Assembly: GCA_021234155.1 (NCBI GenBank)
Contig: JAJEKV010000017.1
Span: forward strand, 7,291,253 to 7,355,252
DNA length: 64,000 bases
DNA from: Isoetes taiwanensis
Taxonomy: Eukaryota; Streptophyta; Lycopodiopsida; Isoetales; Isoetaceae
Reading direction: 5' to 3'
Positions 37,068-48,556 of the stretch are shown here, piece by piece. The stretch's first letter is position 1. Each line of letters begins with the position of its first letter. The notes beneath the pieces are model-generated. The model was not told the origin of the DNA. It worked only from the letters and a program-made list of their open reading frames with translations, and did no database searches. The position numbers were made by a program, and so were the translations under genes.

Positions 37068-37143
37068 AAACAAGGTTTAAAATGAAACGCACTTATTTAA
37101 GAAGTGCGTTTGAAAGATTCCCTCAAAAAATTTAAAAATTTTT
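37068..37143. repeat. Left terminal inverted repeat
   Basis: Pairs with 41262-41331. Inside it AAACGCACTT and AAGTGCGTTT form a second, internal hairpin. Confidence 0.85.
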
Positions 37144-37570
37144 AAAAAGAGCAAAAAAATAGAGGCATTCAAGTTTTTTGGATATGATTTTTGCAAAGCC
37201 GTCATGAAAACAACACTTTTGAAGAAAAATATTCTAAAAGCATAGGACCAAAAAAAAAAGAAGCCATTTAGGGGGTCAAGGTAATTTTACGGAGCCATAG
37301 AATTTCCATTGCCAAAATACATGCAATTGAAGTAGGTTGTGTTGCAAAGCGTGCATGAATACTCACCAGTGAGCGGTAACACATCGCTTAGCGTAAATAA
37401 ATTCTTTAAACTTTTAACAGAGAAGAAAGCATTCAAGTAAGTATTCATATTAAATAGTGTTACCAAAAGTTGTTACATAGCACTATCCGTATAAGGTCTC
37501 TTTAAATAACGTGGCATGTCACAGCCCAATTTGCGCAGAATGTTTCAAGTAAGAAATAGTCAGTAGTAAT

Positions 37571-37628
37571 GGTATAAATTTATACCGACGGGTTGAAATG
37601 AAAACCCGGCTTGGATAAAATTTATACC
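37571..37628. repeat. GGTATAAATTTATACC palindromes, left cluster
   Basis: A perfect copy at 37571-37586 and a one-base variant at 37613-37628 lie about 500 bp inside the left terminus of the TIR element. Confidence 0.85.
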
Positions 37629-38559
37629 ACGTGGTGGGTCCACCCAGTCCACAAGACTCTCATCACCTTGAGATTTTGTTTTCCTTGATCTCCAAAGATC
37701 GTTCTTCCAGATGCATTCCTTCAGATGCATTTGTTTGATAATTTGAAGTACTTCAGCCTGCTTGTATTGACCATAAATTGTATTGACCATAAATTGTAAT
37801 AATAGTCTTGATGTCAAAAGCTAGAGTTGCCTCGTCCAAGCTTGATCTTAACAATTAGCCGACATTGTATTTAGCACTTTTTAGAGCTTGTGACGACAAA
37901 AAAAGAGCTTATCAAGAAACTACAATGGAAGAACCCTATTAAATCTCTTGTAGTTTTTATTAGAAAGGAACCTTAACCTTTTCTTACAAAACCCAACACA
38001 CATATTACTTTGAATCAAAAGAACATGTGATCGTTTTCAATTAGTGCCAACTCCTTGGCAGCGCTGCGTTTCTTGCGTAACCTTGAATAAGCACATAACA
38101 CATGGCGTGAAACACTTTTGCGGATGGGCCATGCTTCCTTTTGCATATGCTAAACTTCTCGTCCTACATTGTACCATTGTGCCACACCGAGATGAAGGTT
38201 TACACTTCGGATTGAGACCATTATTACACCTTAAGTAACTTTAGAGTTTTTGAAAGTAACAACATAGTTACATCGTTCTCAATCTCCTTGGCGCATGTCT
38301 CAGATAAGTGGAACCTTCTTGACTCTTCAAAAGCCAATCTCATTTACCGCCAAGGTCTTTCTCCCGAAAAGTTAAAGCTATTTTTGTTGATCCATTTCTC
38401 AATGGAATCTCTCCCTCTGCAAGAACTAATGGAGCAGAGTGAGATGAGAACTTTGTAAAAAATTCTACCTCGAAAGCAAAGTTCTCATATCGCTAAGGCC
38501 TGGAAGGAGTTGGTGAAGATGGGGTTTTCAACTCGGATACCGCATACCAAAGTTGGTTA

Positions 38560-38974
38560 ATGAGATTCACACAATATACTCATGATAAACCACAATATGC
38601 ATTGTAAATTACAACATCCGCTTTTGAAGCCACTTTAATTTCTTCAAACAGAGCCATTGCCTTATTCACTTTCCCATTTCGGCCCAAGCAAGTCTAATAA
38701 TGTTTATAAGTGTAAGAATCTGAGAGTAACCAAATCTTTCATTTCTTTATAAAGCTTAAGGGCTGTTGCCACATCGTCCCACTTTTGCAAAGCCGCTATA
38801 AGATGGTTATATGACACAAGTGGTTGCATATCCATTTATATTCTTAAACTCTTGAAAAGCCGCAAAGCAAAATATTGGTTTTCCCGCCTTGTCGCATGCA
38901 AAATTAAGCAAGTTATGGAAAGTCGGGGCATCAACTTGGTGACCTTTCTCTTCCATTTCATGAAAAAATTTCAT
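38560..38974 (-). pseudogene. PPR-repeat gene fragment inside the TIR element
   Basis: The minus strand shows successive 35-residue-like units: FHEMEEKGHQVDAPTFHNLL NFACDKAGK, then FKNINGYATTCV and HLIAALQKWDDVATALKLYK EMKD, then MALFEEIKVASKADVVIYNA. The spacing and residues (TFHNLLNFACDKAG, ALKLYKEMKD) are typical P-type pentatricopeptide repeats, which bind organellar RNA. Frame changes between units (near 38855, 38720, 38690) make it a pseudogene. Further minus-strand frames at 39160-39620 lack PPR signature. The fragment is probably captured host sequence. Confidence 0.7.
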
Positions 38975-39849
38975 CAGAAAAACATGGCTAACGCTTTACC
39001 TTTTATAAGCCTCATAATAGCAAATGGTTGCACAAACCGTCTGATTAAACTAGGACATCATTTATAGTATCAATTTAGTAAAACACATGATTTGCTTTGA
39101 ATCCAACCTGTTAACTTGCTTACTTCCAAAGATGGAAATTCCAATGCCATGTACAAACTTCATGTTATGTTTTCACAAAATACATTTATGAATTTTAATA
39201 TATGTAGAAAAGAAGGAACGCTCTGTAGGTATAACATCCAGTCCGGTTTGACCCTAGATAAACTTTCTCGCTTTTTGTCTTTGTCCATCTCTACATGTGT
39301 CCATTTCTTTTGCCCACGCTTCCCATCAAGGTGAATGGTATCAATTATCAAACCATCCAAATCTTTGCGCACGCCTCACCCTAACTATTTCATGATTTAC
39401 GTAATACATACCAACCAACATTGCTCATTGAAGCTATCGCAGGCATTAAGTTCCAATTACCAACAAATAGTTTGCGTTCCACTACCAAACGCTTGCGTGT
39501 TCCCAACACAAAGTTTGCGGGTTCTACTACATCCAACATGTTATCTTGGAGTTCTCGCCCGTGGAGCCATAGACAAATTGAATGCTTAAATAAGTCTACG
39601 TAAGTTTTCTCAAGGACCATAAATAATTTAAAGACTTACAAACCGAGATTACCCGCGTGCACCGCCATATTTTGTACTCGATCGATTCGCATGCCGAGAT
39701 TGTCAAGTCCGTGGACCAAATTTTAAAATTCTCATCACTTCACATCATATCGCCTTTCCAACACGTTCTTAACCGCCATCCCCGTGATAGAAAAAACCAT
39801 CCATATCTTTCATGATCATTCGCCATTCATTGGTTCTTACATTGGCCAA

Positions 39850-39990
39850 CCCATTCGTTGTGTGAAAACCTATTCCACATCCGTGGAAAAACCTGTGGAA
39901 ACCGAAACAACCTGCGGAGGAACATCCGTGGAAACCAAAACAACCTGTGAGAACCCATTCGTTGTGTGAAAACCTATTCCACATCCGAAA
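39850..39990. repeat. 34-bp direct repeat inside the TIR element
   Basis: CCCATTCGTTGTGTGAAAAC followed by CTATTCCACATCC occurs at ~39851 and ~39954, separated by a CCTG(T/C)G-GAAACC-type mini-repeat. Confidence 0.8.
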
Positions 39991-40178
39991 AACTTGGACG
40001 AAGATGTTTGGGCGATTAAAACCCTAAAAAAAAAAAAAATCTTCTTCAAAGCTTCTTCAAACTAAGAAACAAGCCTTCGTGCATCACTAAGAAACCGATG
40101 TCGCACCAATAAAACACCTAAATCATTCGATTATCACAACCCTAAAGTTTTCCCAACACACGCTTTTCCTAGCCTCTA

Positions 40179-40642
40179 GATAAATTTATACCACAAAAAG
40201 CATCTGCCATGTTTTAGCCAGCAAAAATCATGTTATATCCATGAAAGGTCAAGTTATAACCATAAATAAAATTCGTTTACAAGAAATTTCTTGTGTTATT
40301 GAATTTATAAGGAAATGTTTTTCAAGATAATGTATTGAATTTAAAAGGAAATGTTTTTCAAGAGATCTCATGGTATAAATTTATACCGTGACTTCCTTTT
40401 TTAAAAATTTCGGTATAAATTTATAATTTGCTCAAAGATTTTCATGTGGGGAGATCGGTATATAAACTTATACCGCTTTGAGCTCATCATGGCGGTATAA
40501 ATTTATATCACTCGAAGTTCTTTCCCCGTGGTAATGCGCTTTGAGCTCACGTGGTAGAAATTTGAGCTCACATGGTATAAATTTATACCGCTTTTGATAA
40601 ATTCGTTGTATTGTTTGAACTCACCCCGTATAAATTTATACC
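40179..40642. repeat. GGTATAAATTTATACC palindromes, right cluster
   Basis: Perfect copies at 40372-40387 and 40574-40589; variants at 40179, 40412, 40457, 40494 and 40627. GAGCTCA..TGG blocks recur between them. Confidence 0.85.
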
Positions 40643-41261
40643 GGCCCAATAACGCGGGGAACATTAAAGCCTTCGAACTAACACTAAAAATCACCTTTTA
40701 TGAAACAACCATGTTGTATGATTACCTGGCCATGTTGTATGATTACATTTTGGAGCAACTCTAAGGCGAAGCTAACAAGTTGCATGTTGTGACTCAAACG
40801 ATACTGAGGTTAGCATGCGGGTTAGCGGTTTCATTGGTAGACAATGCCGAGGAACGATACTCATTGGCGGAGAGGACACGAATAGCTCTAGTGACCATGG
40901 TCTCAACATGTCGACGACAACATGCATTCTCAATTAGCCGCAGCGTGTAACTTTGTTCAAAATGAAAAATCTACACATTTTTACAATTTTGTTCAAAAAT
41001 TTGTAGTGATTTCAAAAACTTTAAATGCAAAGGCCTTTTGTCGCTCTAATGCACTTGATGTTTTATTCAATGTCTATTTTTTTTTAGTCTTTGAAATTGC
41101 TACTATTTTTCATGCTAAACTACGGGGCTAAAAAGGGGTACCAAACAATTTTGCATGGAAGCTAAGTTGAATTAGCCCCTCAAAAATAGTACCTAAAATA
41201 TTCAAATTGTCACACTTGTTACAAATTTACCTCGAAAAGGGACCTTTTTGAGGGAATTTTA

Positions 41262-41331
41262 GGGAATCTTTTAAAGATTCCTTTTAAAGTGCGTTTGGAG
41301 CAAATAAGTGCGTTTCATTTTAAACTTTGTT
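41262..41331. repeat. Right terminal inverted repeat
   Basis: Contains AAGTGCGTTT twice in direct orientation, then CATTTTAAACTTTGTT at the tip. Confidence 0.85.
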
Positions 41332-42013
41332 TACAGTCTTTTTTGTCCAGGCTCCCCTGAAAAGGCTGCTGACAGGTTAGATATTGGAGTTATTCAAGCT
41401 ACGCAATTACTAGCCAATTCATGGGCCACACTGTGCTCTAAGAGGTTGCAGTTCTTCAGATGGATAGCACTGCAAAGGGGACTCAACACTATGGAAAGGC
41501 TTTACCAAAAGAGAATCCTTCTTACCAATAGGTGCCCTCTTGGTTGCAGCAATGCAGAAACCCTCACTGTCCCAAAGTCCAGGACTTTTGGGAATGGAGA
41601 TGTCCTCTTATTGGTATTAATATGTTACAATGGCTAGGAATATTGATGGCATCAGATGGAAAAATTATTTCAGCATCTCTTGTCAACATAACCATGTGGG
41701 CTATCTGGAAACATAGATGTGGAATTGCTTTGGCCGACAAGAGTTTTCTTTGACTAAGCTGAAAAGTATTTTCAATATGGAGGTGGCCCTAATGGCTTTA
41801 GCCCATCATCGGAAATTTGGTCGCTATTACAATAAAGCGGCAGAATTCAAGGATTTTACATATTCTTCAAGTGTCATTGGTTAGCTGAAGACGTGTTTGA
41901 TTTGTTAATGGTGTTGTTCTCAATTATCCCCATCTAAGGGAAAATTGTACAAATATTTACTATATTAATATATCATACGCTTACCATCAACAAAAAAAAA
42001 CTACTTTGCCACG

Positions 42014-42066
42014 AGTTGGACAAAAGAAATGTTCGCGGTGGCCGCCGCGATAATTTTTTTGTAAAC
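42014..42066. repeat. GC-rich hairpin module, copy at 42.0 kb
   Basis: GACAAAAGAAATGTTCGCGG, then GGCCGCCGCGATAA and a T-run; inverted relative to the 31.4 kb copy. It lies directly beside the LINE target duplication. Confidence 0.8.
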
Positions 42067-43874
42067 TTTCCATGCCTTAAAAACATGAGATGCATCTATG
42101 TTCATTCTGCACGCCCTCTGAGCCACACCCCCGAGCTTGTGCCATAACAACACGTAGTTTCGCTGCTACTCTTTGTAGATGATATTATGTTGTTTAGGAG
42201 TTCCAGCAGCTGGAGGCAATAGATAAATTCTTCGCGACAATATGAAGAATTGAGTTGAATTAAATTATGCTTTAGCTATGACAATATATCTTAATCGCCT
42301 AATCCTATAATTGCCTAATCCCAGCCATTGATCCAAGGCATATAACACAGAATATTCCAAACCCTGAAGCTATGGCCATCCTTCCAAAAATAAGATGGGG
42401 TCAAACCCCATTTTCCATGTCATCATATGATTATGAGCCAAAGGTGGCCAAGTCAATGATGCAGTCAATCAAACATGACTGTGGCTTACGTTACACACTG
42501 AATTGAATATCACATATTAATAGGAACATCACAGAAATACCAAAGAAACAGAAACACACCACAGCCTAATAACAAACATGAAGAGAAACTTCACTACTCC
42601 ATTAAAATTTAACATGGAGATTATTGAACCATGGGCAGCTGCAGCATAGGAGGAAGCATGGGGACTTGAACCCCCTGCCCAAAAGGCAGTTCCAGAAAAC
42701 CTCAAAATGAAACACCACCTGTGCCAAACCAGACAATACCTGTTAAAGCGAAATACAAGCACAAGAAGATAGATAGATAGTAGTTTTAACGTCACGCCAC
42801 TAGGCAGCATCCAACTGGACATGTGACCACACACCACACTACATTGCTTGTTTGGGCCCTGCCCCCAACCACCTTACATTGCGTCTGTTGGGATTTGACC
42901 CCCAACAGTACTGAGTGCGATTCTGGGCAGTCTCAAACTCGAGACCACATTGCTAAGGAACTAGTGTGTTACCACTAGACCAAAAAAGGCATTAATCATG
43001 GCAAGGAAATCGGATTGAAGAGGTCATTATGCCAGGAACTCTCACTGCCACACAAAGACATACAAAACAAAATCCTACTTCTTGCCTATGGCGGAAATCG
43101 AAGATGCTTTTGGCTGATGGAAAATTCCAAAATCTCCCCTTCACAACAAGAACAACCACTGATGCCATAGCCTGGCTCCAGATTCCACATCCGTGCCCCG
43201 TTGGATTCTGCATAAGCAATTCTGCCTCTGTGCCCTAAACCCTGCCAGATTAACTCCATATTTGCTGCTGGCAGATTACTGCTAGATATGCAGCTCTGAG
43301 AATTCATTTCAAGACGTCGGTTGCCCTTCAACCCTGCCAGAATAAACTCCGCCATGGCCAACGAGCCGCCCATCGAAAGAACTCCACCATGCCCTGCCCT
43401 CACTCACAAATTTGACACGACCTCCACTTTCCTAACATAGTAAGAAAAATAAATGGCACACCTTACAAAACCCAAACCACATTTAGTGACATCAGCATAA
43501 TACTATTTTAGCATACGAATACACCCTTAAACCATTCATAATCATATGTAATACCCACTCCTTTCTTCAATTGCACCACATAATGACGACGATCAAGATG
43601 TTTATTGGATCCGATACAAAAAGAACACAATTTTCTTGTGTAAATAAGACTAAGTTTTTCATATGTGGAGCTAATATCAGAAGTAAGTTTACTTTCACAT
43701 AGAATTATACTATTGAGCTAAGGATTAGTGACCCTATATATTTGGAATTTTGAGTTGAAGAAAAGTCCAATCAACTATATGCATGTGGGGCCCTTTCATG
43801 TATGTGGAAGATATTAGAGAAAAAGGGCAAAAAGGCCTTACATAAAAACTACGAGCACTAAGGCTTTGCAAGGT
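42067..43874. other. Intergenic DNA with SINE-like pol III promoter boxes
   Basis: Apart from the tRNA-like boxes listed separately no gene was recognised. Minus-strand frames at 42.5-43.4 kb are open but show no known domain. Confidence 0.45.
42650..42990 (-). mobile_element. Candidate SINE with two tRNA-like promoter modules
   Basis: Minus strand: module 1 has an A box TGGTCTAGTGGTAA (42982-42969) and a B-like box GTCTCGAGTTTGAGAC (42945-42930). Module 2 has an A-like box TGGCACAGGTGGT (42726-42714) and a B box GGGGTTCAAGTCCCC (42674-42660). Box spacings of ~40-50 nt fit pol III promoters. Acceptor stems do not pair, so these are not working tRNAs. No target duplication or tail was defined. 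Confidence 0.45.
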
Positions 43875-43926
43875 ATATAAAGTATAAAATGATAAAAAAA
43901 AGGGTATAAAATGATGCTAACGTAAT
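43875..43926. repeat. Left direct repeat flanking the recombinase gene
   Basis: Starts ATATAAAGTATAAAATGATA and continues through TATAAAATGATGCTAACG. The right copy is at 47500-47549, in the same orientation, with the first 26 bp identical. Confidence 0.85.
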
Positions 43927-43946
43927 CCACTACAGGGTGGGATTAC
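43917..43946. repeat. Left inverted-repeat site, possible recombinase site
   Basis: CTAACGTAATCC, 11-nt spacer, GGATTAC. The same 12-bp left arm occurs at the right site (47404-47437). Confidence 0.6.
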
Positions 43947-44036
43947 TGTGATTTTCTATCTATTTTCAAAACCATAATTTGAGCTCCACTATATAATTTT
44001 AGGACCACTATTTGTTAAACAGTAAAACATCAACAC

Positions 44037-44150
44037 AAAATTACAATCAGAATTACAATCAAAATTCCAAAAGTTTCATGTAGAAAGTTTCTTATCGAAA
44101 GTTTCTTATCAAAAGTTTCATGTAGAAGTTTCTTATCCAAAATCACAGTT
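44037..44150. repeat. AAGTTTCTTATC-type short repeats 3' of the recombinase
   Basis: Four to five copies of (A)AAGTTTC(T/A)T with TATC or TGTAG steps, just outside the stop codon. Confidence 0.7.
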
Positions 44151-44204
44151 TCATTGCAGTTTCATTCATTGCCCAAATTCAAAATTACAGTCATGTAAAA
44201 AAGT

Positions 44205-46355
44205 TTATCCCTGATTCTTCTTCAATGCAGCAGAGAGAACACCAAGAACCTGATTCATGTCGACACCACCAGAAAAGTTGAAATTGCAATTGTTAAATGT
44301 GCCTTGTGTATTTATGACTGTCCCTGTGTACTTCCCTATCGCCTTGGCACTCTCCGGATACATCTTGCTAAGTTCATCATAGAACGAAGCATCATAGATA
44401 TCGTCATCGATCTCGATAGAGGGTCTAACAATTGCAGCATTTGAGACTCTGAATTTACCACCTGCTCCACTCTCTGAAAGTTCACCAGGACCAACCTGAA
44501 CTACTGCAGAACTAACATTATCTAACTGTTTCTGATCACATCCACTAACGGCAGCTCCTGAATTCTCTAACTTTCCCTGATCAGATGCACTAACAGCACG
44601 CAGAACTGACGATCCTGTCACATTTGCATTCAACTCAGCAAGAGGCTTCCTGAGTGGCTCAACTGAAGTTGCAACAGCATTCTGTTTCGTGACTTCATCT
44701 ATATATAACAGAAACTTAGAAAATATAATAAAGCAAATAATAAAAATAATAAAAAGAAAGTTCAAAAGAATCTTACCCGCAAGAACATCCTTGTACGCTC
44801 GCATATGCCCGTCAGAATTCACAGGTTGACTAATTATATTCATACACGCATTAATTTTTGAGTCCCCAGTTCGATCATACCTGCAAATATATGTTAATAT
44901 AACAACACAAATAAAATAGACATAACGAATAGGATAGTAATTACCTTTCATAACCTGGAGTGCTTCTATGACCAGTAATCGCCATGCCTACGTCAGAAGG
45001 AACACTAGCAGCTGAAAGACGTGAGACTAATGAAACCCTGCCAGACTTATTGCAGATTTCAGTATCGGGATGAACTGTCGCAGCCATCGTATTAAGCCAC
45101 TTCGTAATTGAATTGATACCAACAGGTGTTACAGCATACCATACCTAAAATGTTAACACAAAAAAAGCTTAACACTACAAAGAAAAAACAGAAAATTAAC
45201 AAAGTAAAATAAACTTACATTCTTTTTGTACCTAGGAATAGGCTGCAGAAAAAAAGGACGTGGCTGCGAATCATTTTCTTTGGCAGGCAAATGTCGAACA
45301 TACTGCTTATAAGTCAACACGAAATCATGCTCATATGTCCAAACAGGTTTACGGAAGTGATGATCTTCAAATTTTGTGGCACTCGGATTATGGTTCTTAC
45401 TCAGCCGTTCTCCATATTTTACTAACTCCCCACCCTCATTAACCTCAAGACTCATATCACAATCTTTGACCCTCCACAACTCCTTGCTTCCTCTAATGCC
45501 AAAACGTGTCACCATATAATAAAACAACCTTTTGATACAACCTGTGGGATGCGTGTTTTGATGATCTATATCATCCAATATGTCCTTTTCCATAGCAAAA
45601 GTAATGGGAGGAGCTTTCTTCTTCGGCTTCTCATAATTTCCATCTTGTCTCAGCTTCTTAACCATGCAGATGAATGCCTCTTTTGTCTCACGTAAAGATC
45701 GGATCATACAAAAGATTAAATGCGTAGACTAACACTGCTTCTCCTTGAACCCTTTGTTGCTCCCAAGACAATCCTCCTAGATGCCTCTCAATAGAGAGTT
45801 AAGACTGCAATACAAAACAAAAAATACATGGTTAAAATGCAGAATAATAGAACAGAAAATAATAGAATAGAAAATAATAAAACAGAAATAACAAAAATAT
45901 ACTTACGCCCAAAGGTAGACCTTTCCATTCTTCTTCTTAGCCTAATAAAAAAGATAAGTATAAGAAACAACTAAATATAAAACATAAAAATAAAAAAAAA
46001 AAAAAGCTAAATTACACGAAGAATAAATCGTGTTTGTCATCTTGTTAAGCTCGACCATTCAAATTTCTCAATTGGAATAGACACATCCATACCAAAATCT
46101 TTTCTCCACTCGTCGAACCTTCTTCTCGCCCAAATTTACAAATTTGATCGATCCGACCGCCACTCAAAGCTTCAGACAGGCAGGTCCTCGTCAAGAGGAA
46201 GCCAATTATCTTTTAGGATCATATTCATCTTCATCACTACTATCGCCAAACTCTGCCAAGATATTTTGGGTTTCTTCCAAGGTAACAGGACTTGTTGGCA
46301 TTACACAACTATCTCCAGGTAACAGACTGAATGTTGGCTGAGAAGAGTCACCCAT
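44205..46355 (-). CDS. Crypton/DUF3504-type tyrosine recombinase, multi-exon, partly degraded
   Basis: Minus-strand exons: 46355-46206 (MGDSSQ.., acidic), a recombinase N-terminal piece near 46133-46048 (RRFDEWRKDFGMDVSIPIEK), 45707-45219, 45144-44945, 44880-44777, 44698-44205. The last four join in phase with GT-AG borders and end ALKKNQG. Catalytic landmarks of tyrosine recombinases are in order: GIRGSKELWRVKDCDMSL (Arg I), RLSKNHNP (beta-hairpin Lys), NKSGRVSL (HxxR box with His replaced by Lys), ITGHRS (His), YERYDR (nucleophile Tyr). FNNCNFNFSGG near the C-terminus resembles Crypton-derived proteins. The reaction would be DNA strand exchange. Frame breaks at ~46206 and ~45700 plus the lost His suggest inactivity. 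A domesticated host gene is the alternative. Confidence 0.75.
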
Positions 46356-46719
46356 GCTTGCTATTATGACGCATAAACCATATTAAAAATAATCCTTCCA
46401 CCATAGACATTGCATTAACTCAAATTATAAACATGTTCTTTTGGCAAAGACAAATAACCCGCAAATAAAAAAAAGCATGTAAGCATGTAATAGAAAGAAA
46501 TAAATAAAAAACAGGAGCTTTTTCTTACCGTAAGAACACACAATGTTGATATCCTTGCTGTCAAACAACCACACTGTACTCCTTAGTCGAGATCTGCAAC
46601 AAAGACACAAGTATAAAGACATGCAAACCATAAAATACTAAATATATCACAGATAATATTACCTAAAAGAAGATTACCAGGAAAAAATTACCCACAAAGG
46701 AATTTTCGCCGAACCAAGA

Positions 46720-46860
46720 ATACCTCACCGCAAGTAATACCTCACCCACAAGTAATCCACAAGTAATACCGACCGCAAGTAATACCTCACTGCAAGTAAT
46801 ACCTCACTGCAGAACCAGTAATACCTCACTGCCACAAGTAATCCACCGGCCAGAACCAAA
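46720..46860. repeat. CAAGTAATACCTCAC minisatellite
   Basis: About eight imperfect 15-20 bp units upstream of the recombinase start codon. Confidence 0.8.
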
Positions 46861-46924
46861 TACCTAACAAAGAACATAAAATATTAGTTAGATTTTCGAT
46901 GACAGAAAAGAAATCTTCAATCTT

Positions 46925-47170
46925 ACTCACCAGAACGAAGAAAATCGAACAAGAAGTCGCCAGAAGGTAAAAAGCTCAAGATTCTTCAAGAAACTTCAAG
47001 AAATCAACAAGAAGTCGCTTAAGATAAAAATCAAACGAGATTCTTCAAGAAACTTCAAGATACCTTCATATCTTACTCAATAGAACAAAGAAAAATCGAA
47101 CAAGAAGTCGCCGTAAGGTAAAAAGCTCAAGATTCTTCAACAAACTCTTCAAGAACTTCTCATATTTTTG
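46925..47170. repeat. Tandem repeat of GAACAAGAAGTCGCC / TTCTTCAAGAAACTTC blocks
   Basis: Two to three ~70-140 bp units with hairpin-forming TTCTTCAAGAA cores, within the presumed 5' region of the recombinase element. Confidence 0.75.
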
Positions 47171-47403
47171 ACAAAAATCGTGCCTATCATCATCAAGACC
47201 GCCCGAACTAATTAGAAGGAGTAGGACTCGTACCAAAACAACAAAACTCCAAGAACCTTCAAAAGACTTGAAGGATTTTTTATTTTCTAACAAAATCCTA
47301 CCTAACACTAACGAAATAAGGATCTACTCGGCGCTAGCGTATTTGAGTTCTACAAATGACCAAGATCGGCTCACGGAATCAAACCGTGAGAGGGCCCTTT
47401 TGA

Positions 47404-47437
47404 CTAACGTAATCCCCCTTAGAGTGGATTACGTAAG
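47404..47437. repeat. Right inverted-repeat site, loxP-like geometry
   Basis: 12-bp arms CTAACGTAATCC and GGATTACGTAAG (11 of 12 complementary) around a 10-nt spacer; 34 bp in total. Confidence 0.65.
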
Positions 47438-47499
47438 GGAATCCTTTCCCTCGGGTTTTTCGCCTCGGAATATTCCTCGGGGGCCACCAGCCTCGGCGG

Positions 47500-47549
47500 A
47501 TATAAAGTATAAAATGATAAAAAAAGCTATAAAATGCCGCTAACATAAT
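47500..47549. repeat. Right direct repeat flanking the recombinase gene
   Basis: Starts ATATAAAGTATAAAATGATA and ends TATAAAATGCCGCTAACATA; partner of 43875-43926, 3.6 kb away. Confidence 0.85.
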
Positions 47550-47896
47550 GTGGCGGCGCCGAAATTTCCTATGGAAAACCCTCGGACCATAGATTCCCTA
47601 TTACATAATGTGGCATGCTATTGCGCGAAGTAAAGGCCTTATATAAACCCTTTGCAAATATTAATATTTGCAATGGATGCAAGATGTATATTGTTAGAGT
47701 TTGTTTCTTTGACAATGGTAAGTGGTAAGTTTAGCAAATGTGTATAAAATTCCAGAAGCAAAATGTGTAGAAAGTTGATTAAGACTCTGCAGCAGGAAAT
47801 TTCTGTCCTATTTCGCCCCCAATGTATCAAACAGTCAGACGCGGCAAAAGCCCATTTTCTATAAAACCAGATCCGGCGAAGCAGCGCCTCCAAACA
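47550..47896. other. Short intergenic stretch upstream of a small ORF
   Basis: Contains CATAATGTGGC twice (47544, 47604) and no coding signal. Confidence 0.4.

Positions 47897-48556
<660 letters not shown>

Larger units (their letters stand above)
37068..41331. mobile_element. 4.26 kb TIR DNA transposon carrying PPR-like sequence, inserted in the LINE
   Basis: Ends are inverted repeats: left AAACAAGGTTTAAAATGAAA, right reverse complement AACAAAGTTTAAAATGAAA, continuing ACGCACTTATTT. Similarity then decays but resumes at GATTCCCTNAAAATTCCCTCAAAA. Deleting the element makes the LINE frame continuous (..STLY | SLFCPG..) with a 3-bp TAC (or 2-bp AC) duplication. No recognisable transposase was found. 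The interior holds PPR-like fragments (38560-38974) and many copies of GGTATAAATTTATACC. The superfamily is undecided; 2-3 bp duplications would suit CACTA or PIF/Harbinger, but the end sequence fits neither clearly. Confidence 0.8.
36387..42000 (+). mobile_element. 5'-truncated LINE, interrupted by a TIR element
   Basis: Left part (36387-37067) shows the C-terminal region of ORF2 (RKFIWKGG, then NNPSTSTCWKVCLESIAW in degraded form). Right part (41332-41940) has the zf-RVT-like end (FFRWIALQRGL, RCPLGC, CPKVQDFW). A poly(A) tail lies at 41991-42000 and a 14-bp target duplication flanks the whole. Without the insertion the LINE is only ~1.35 kb, so it was 5'-truncated at integration. Confidence 0.85.

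Noticed and set aside
39160-39620. Open minus-strand frames in the TIR element as a possible transposase
   Set aside because: No DDE/D signature or zinc-binding motif could be seen; left unassigned.
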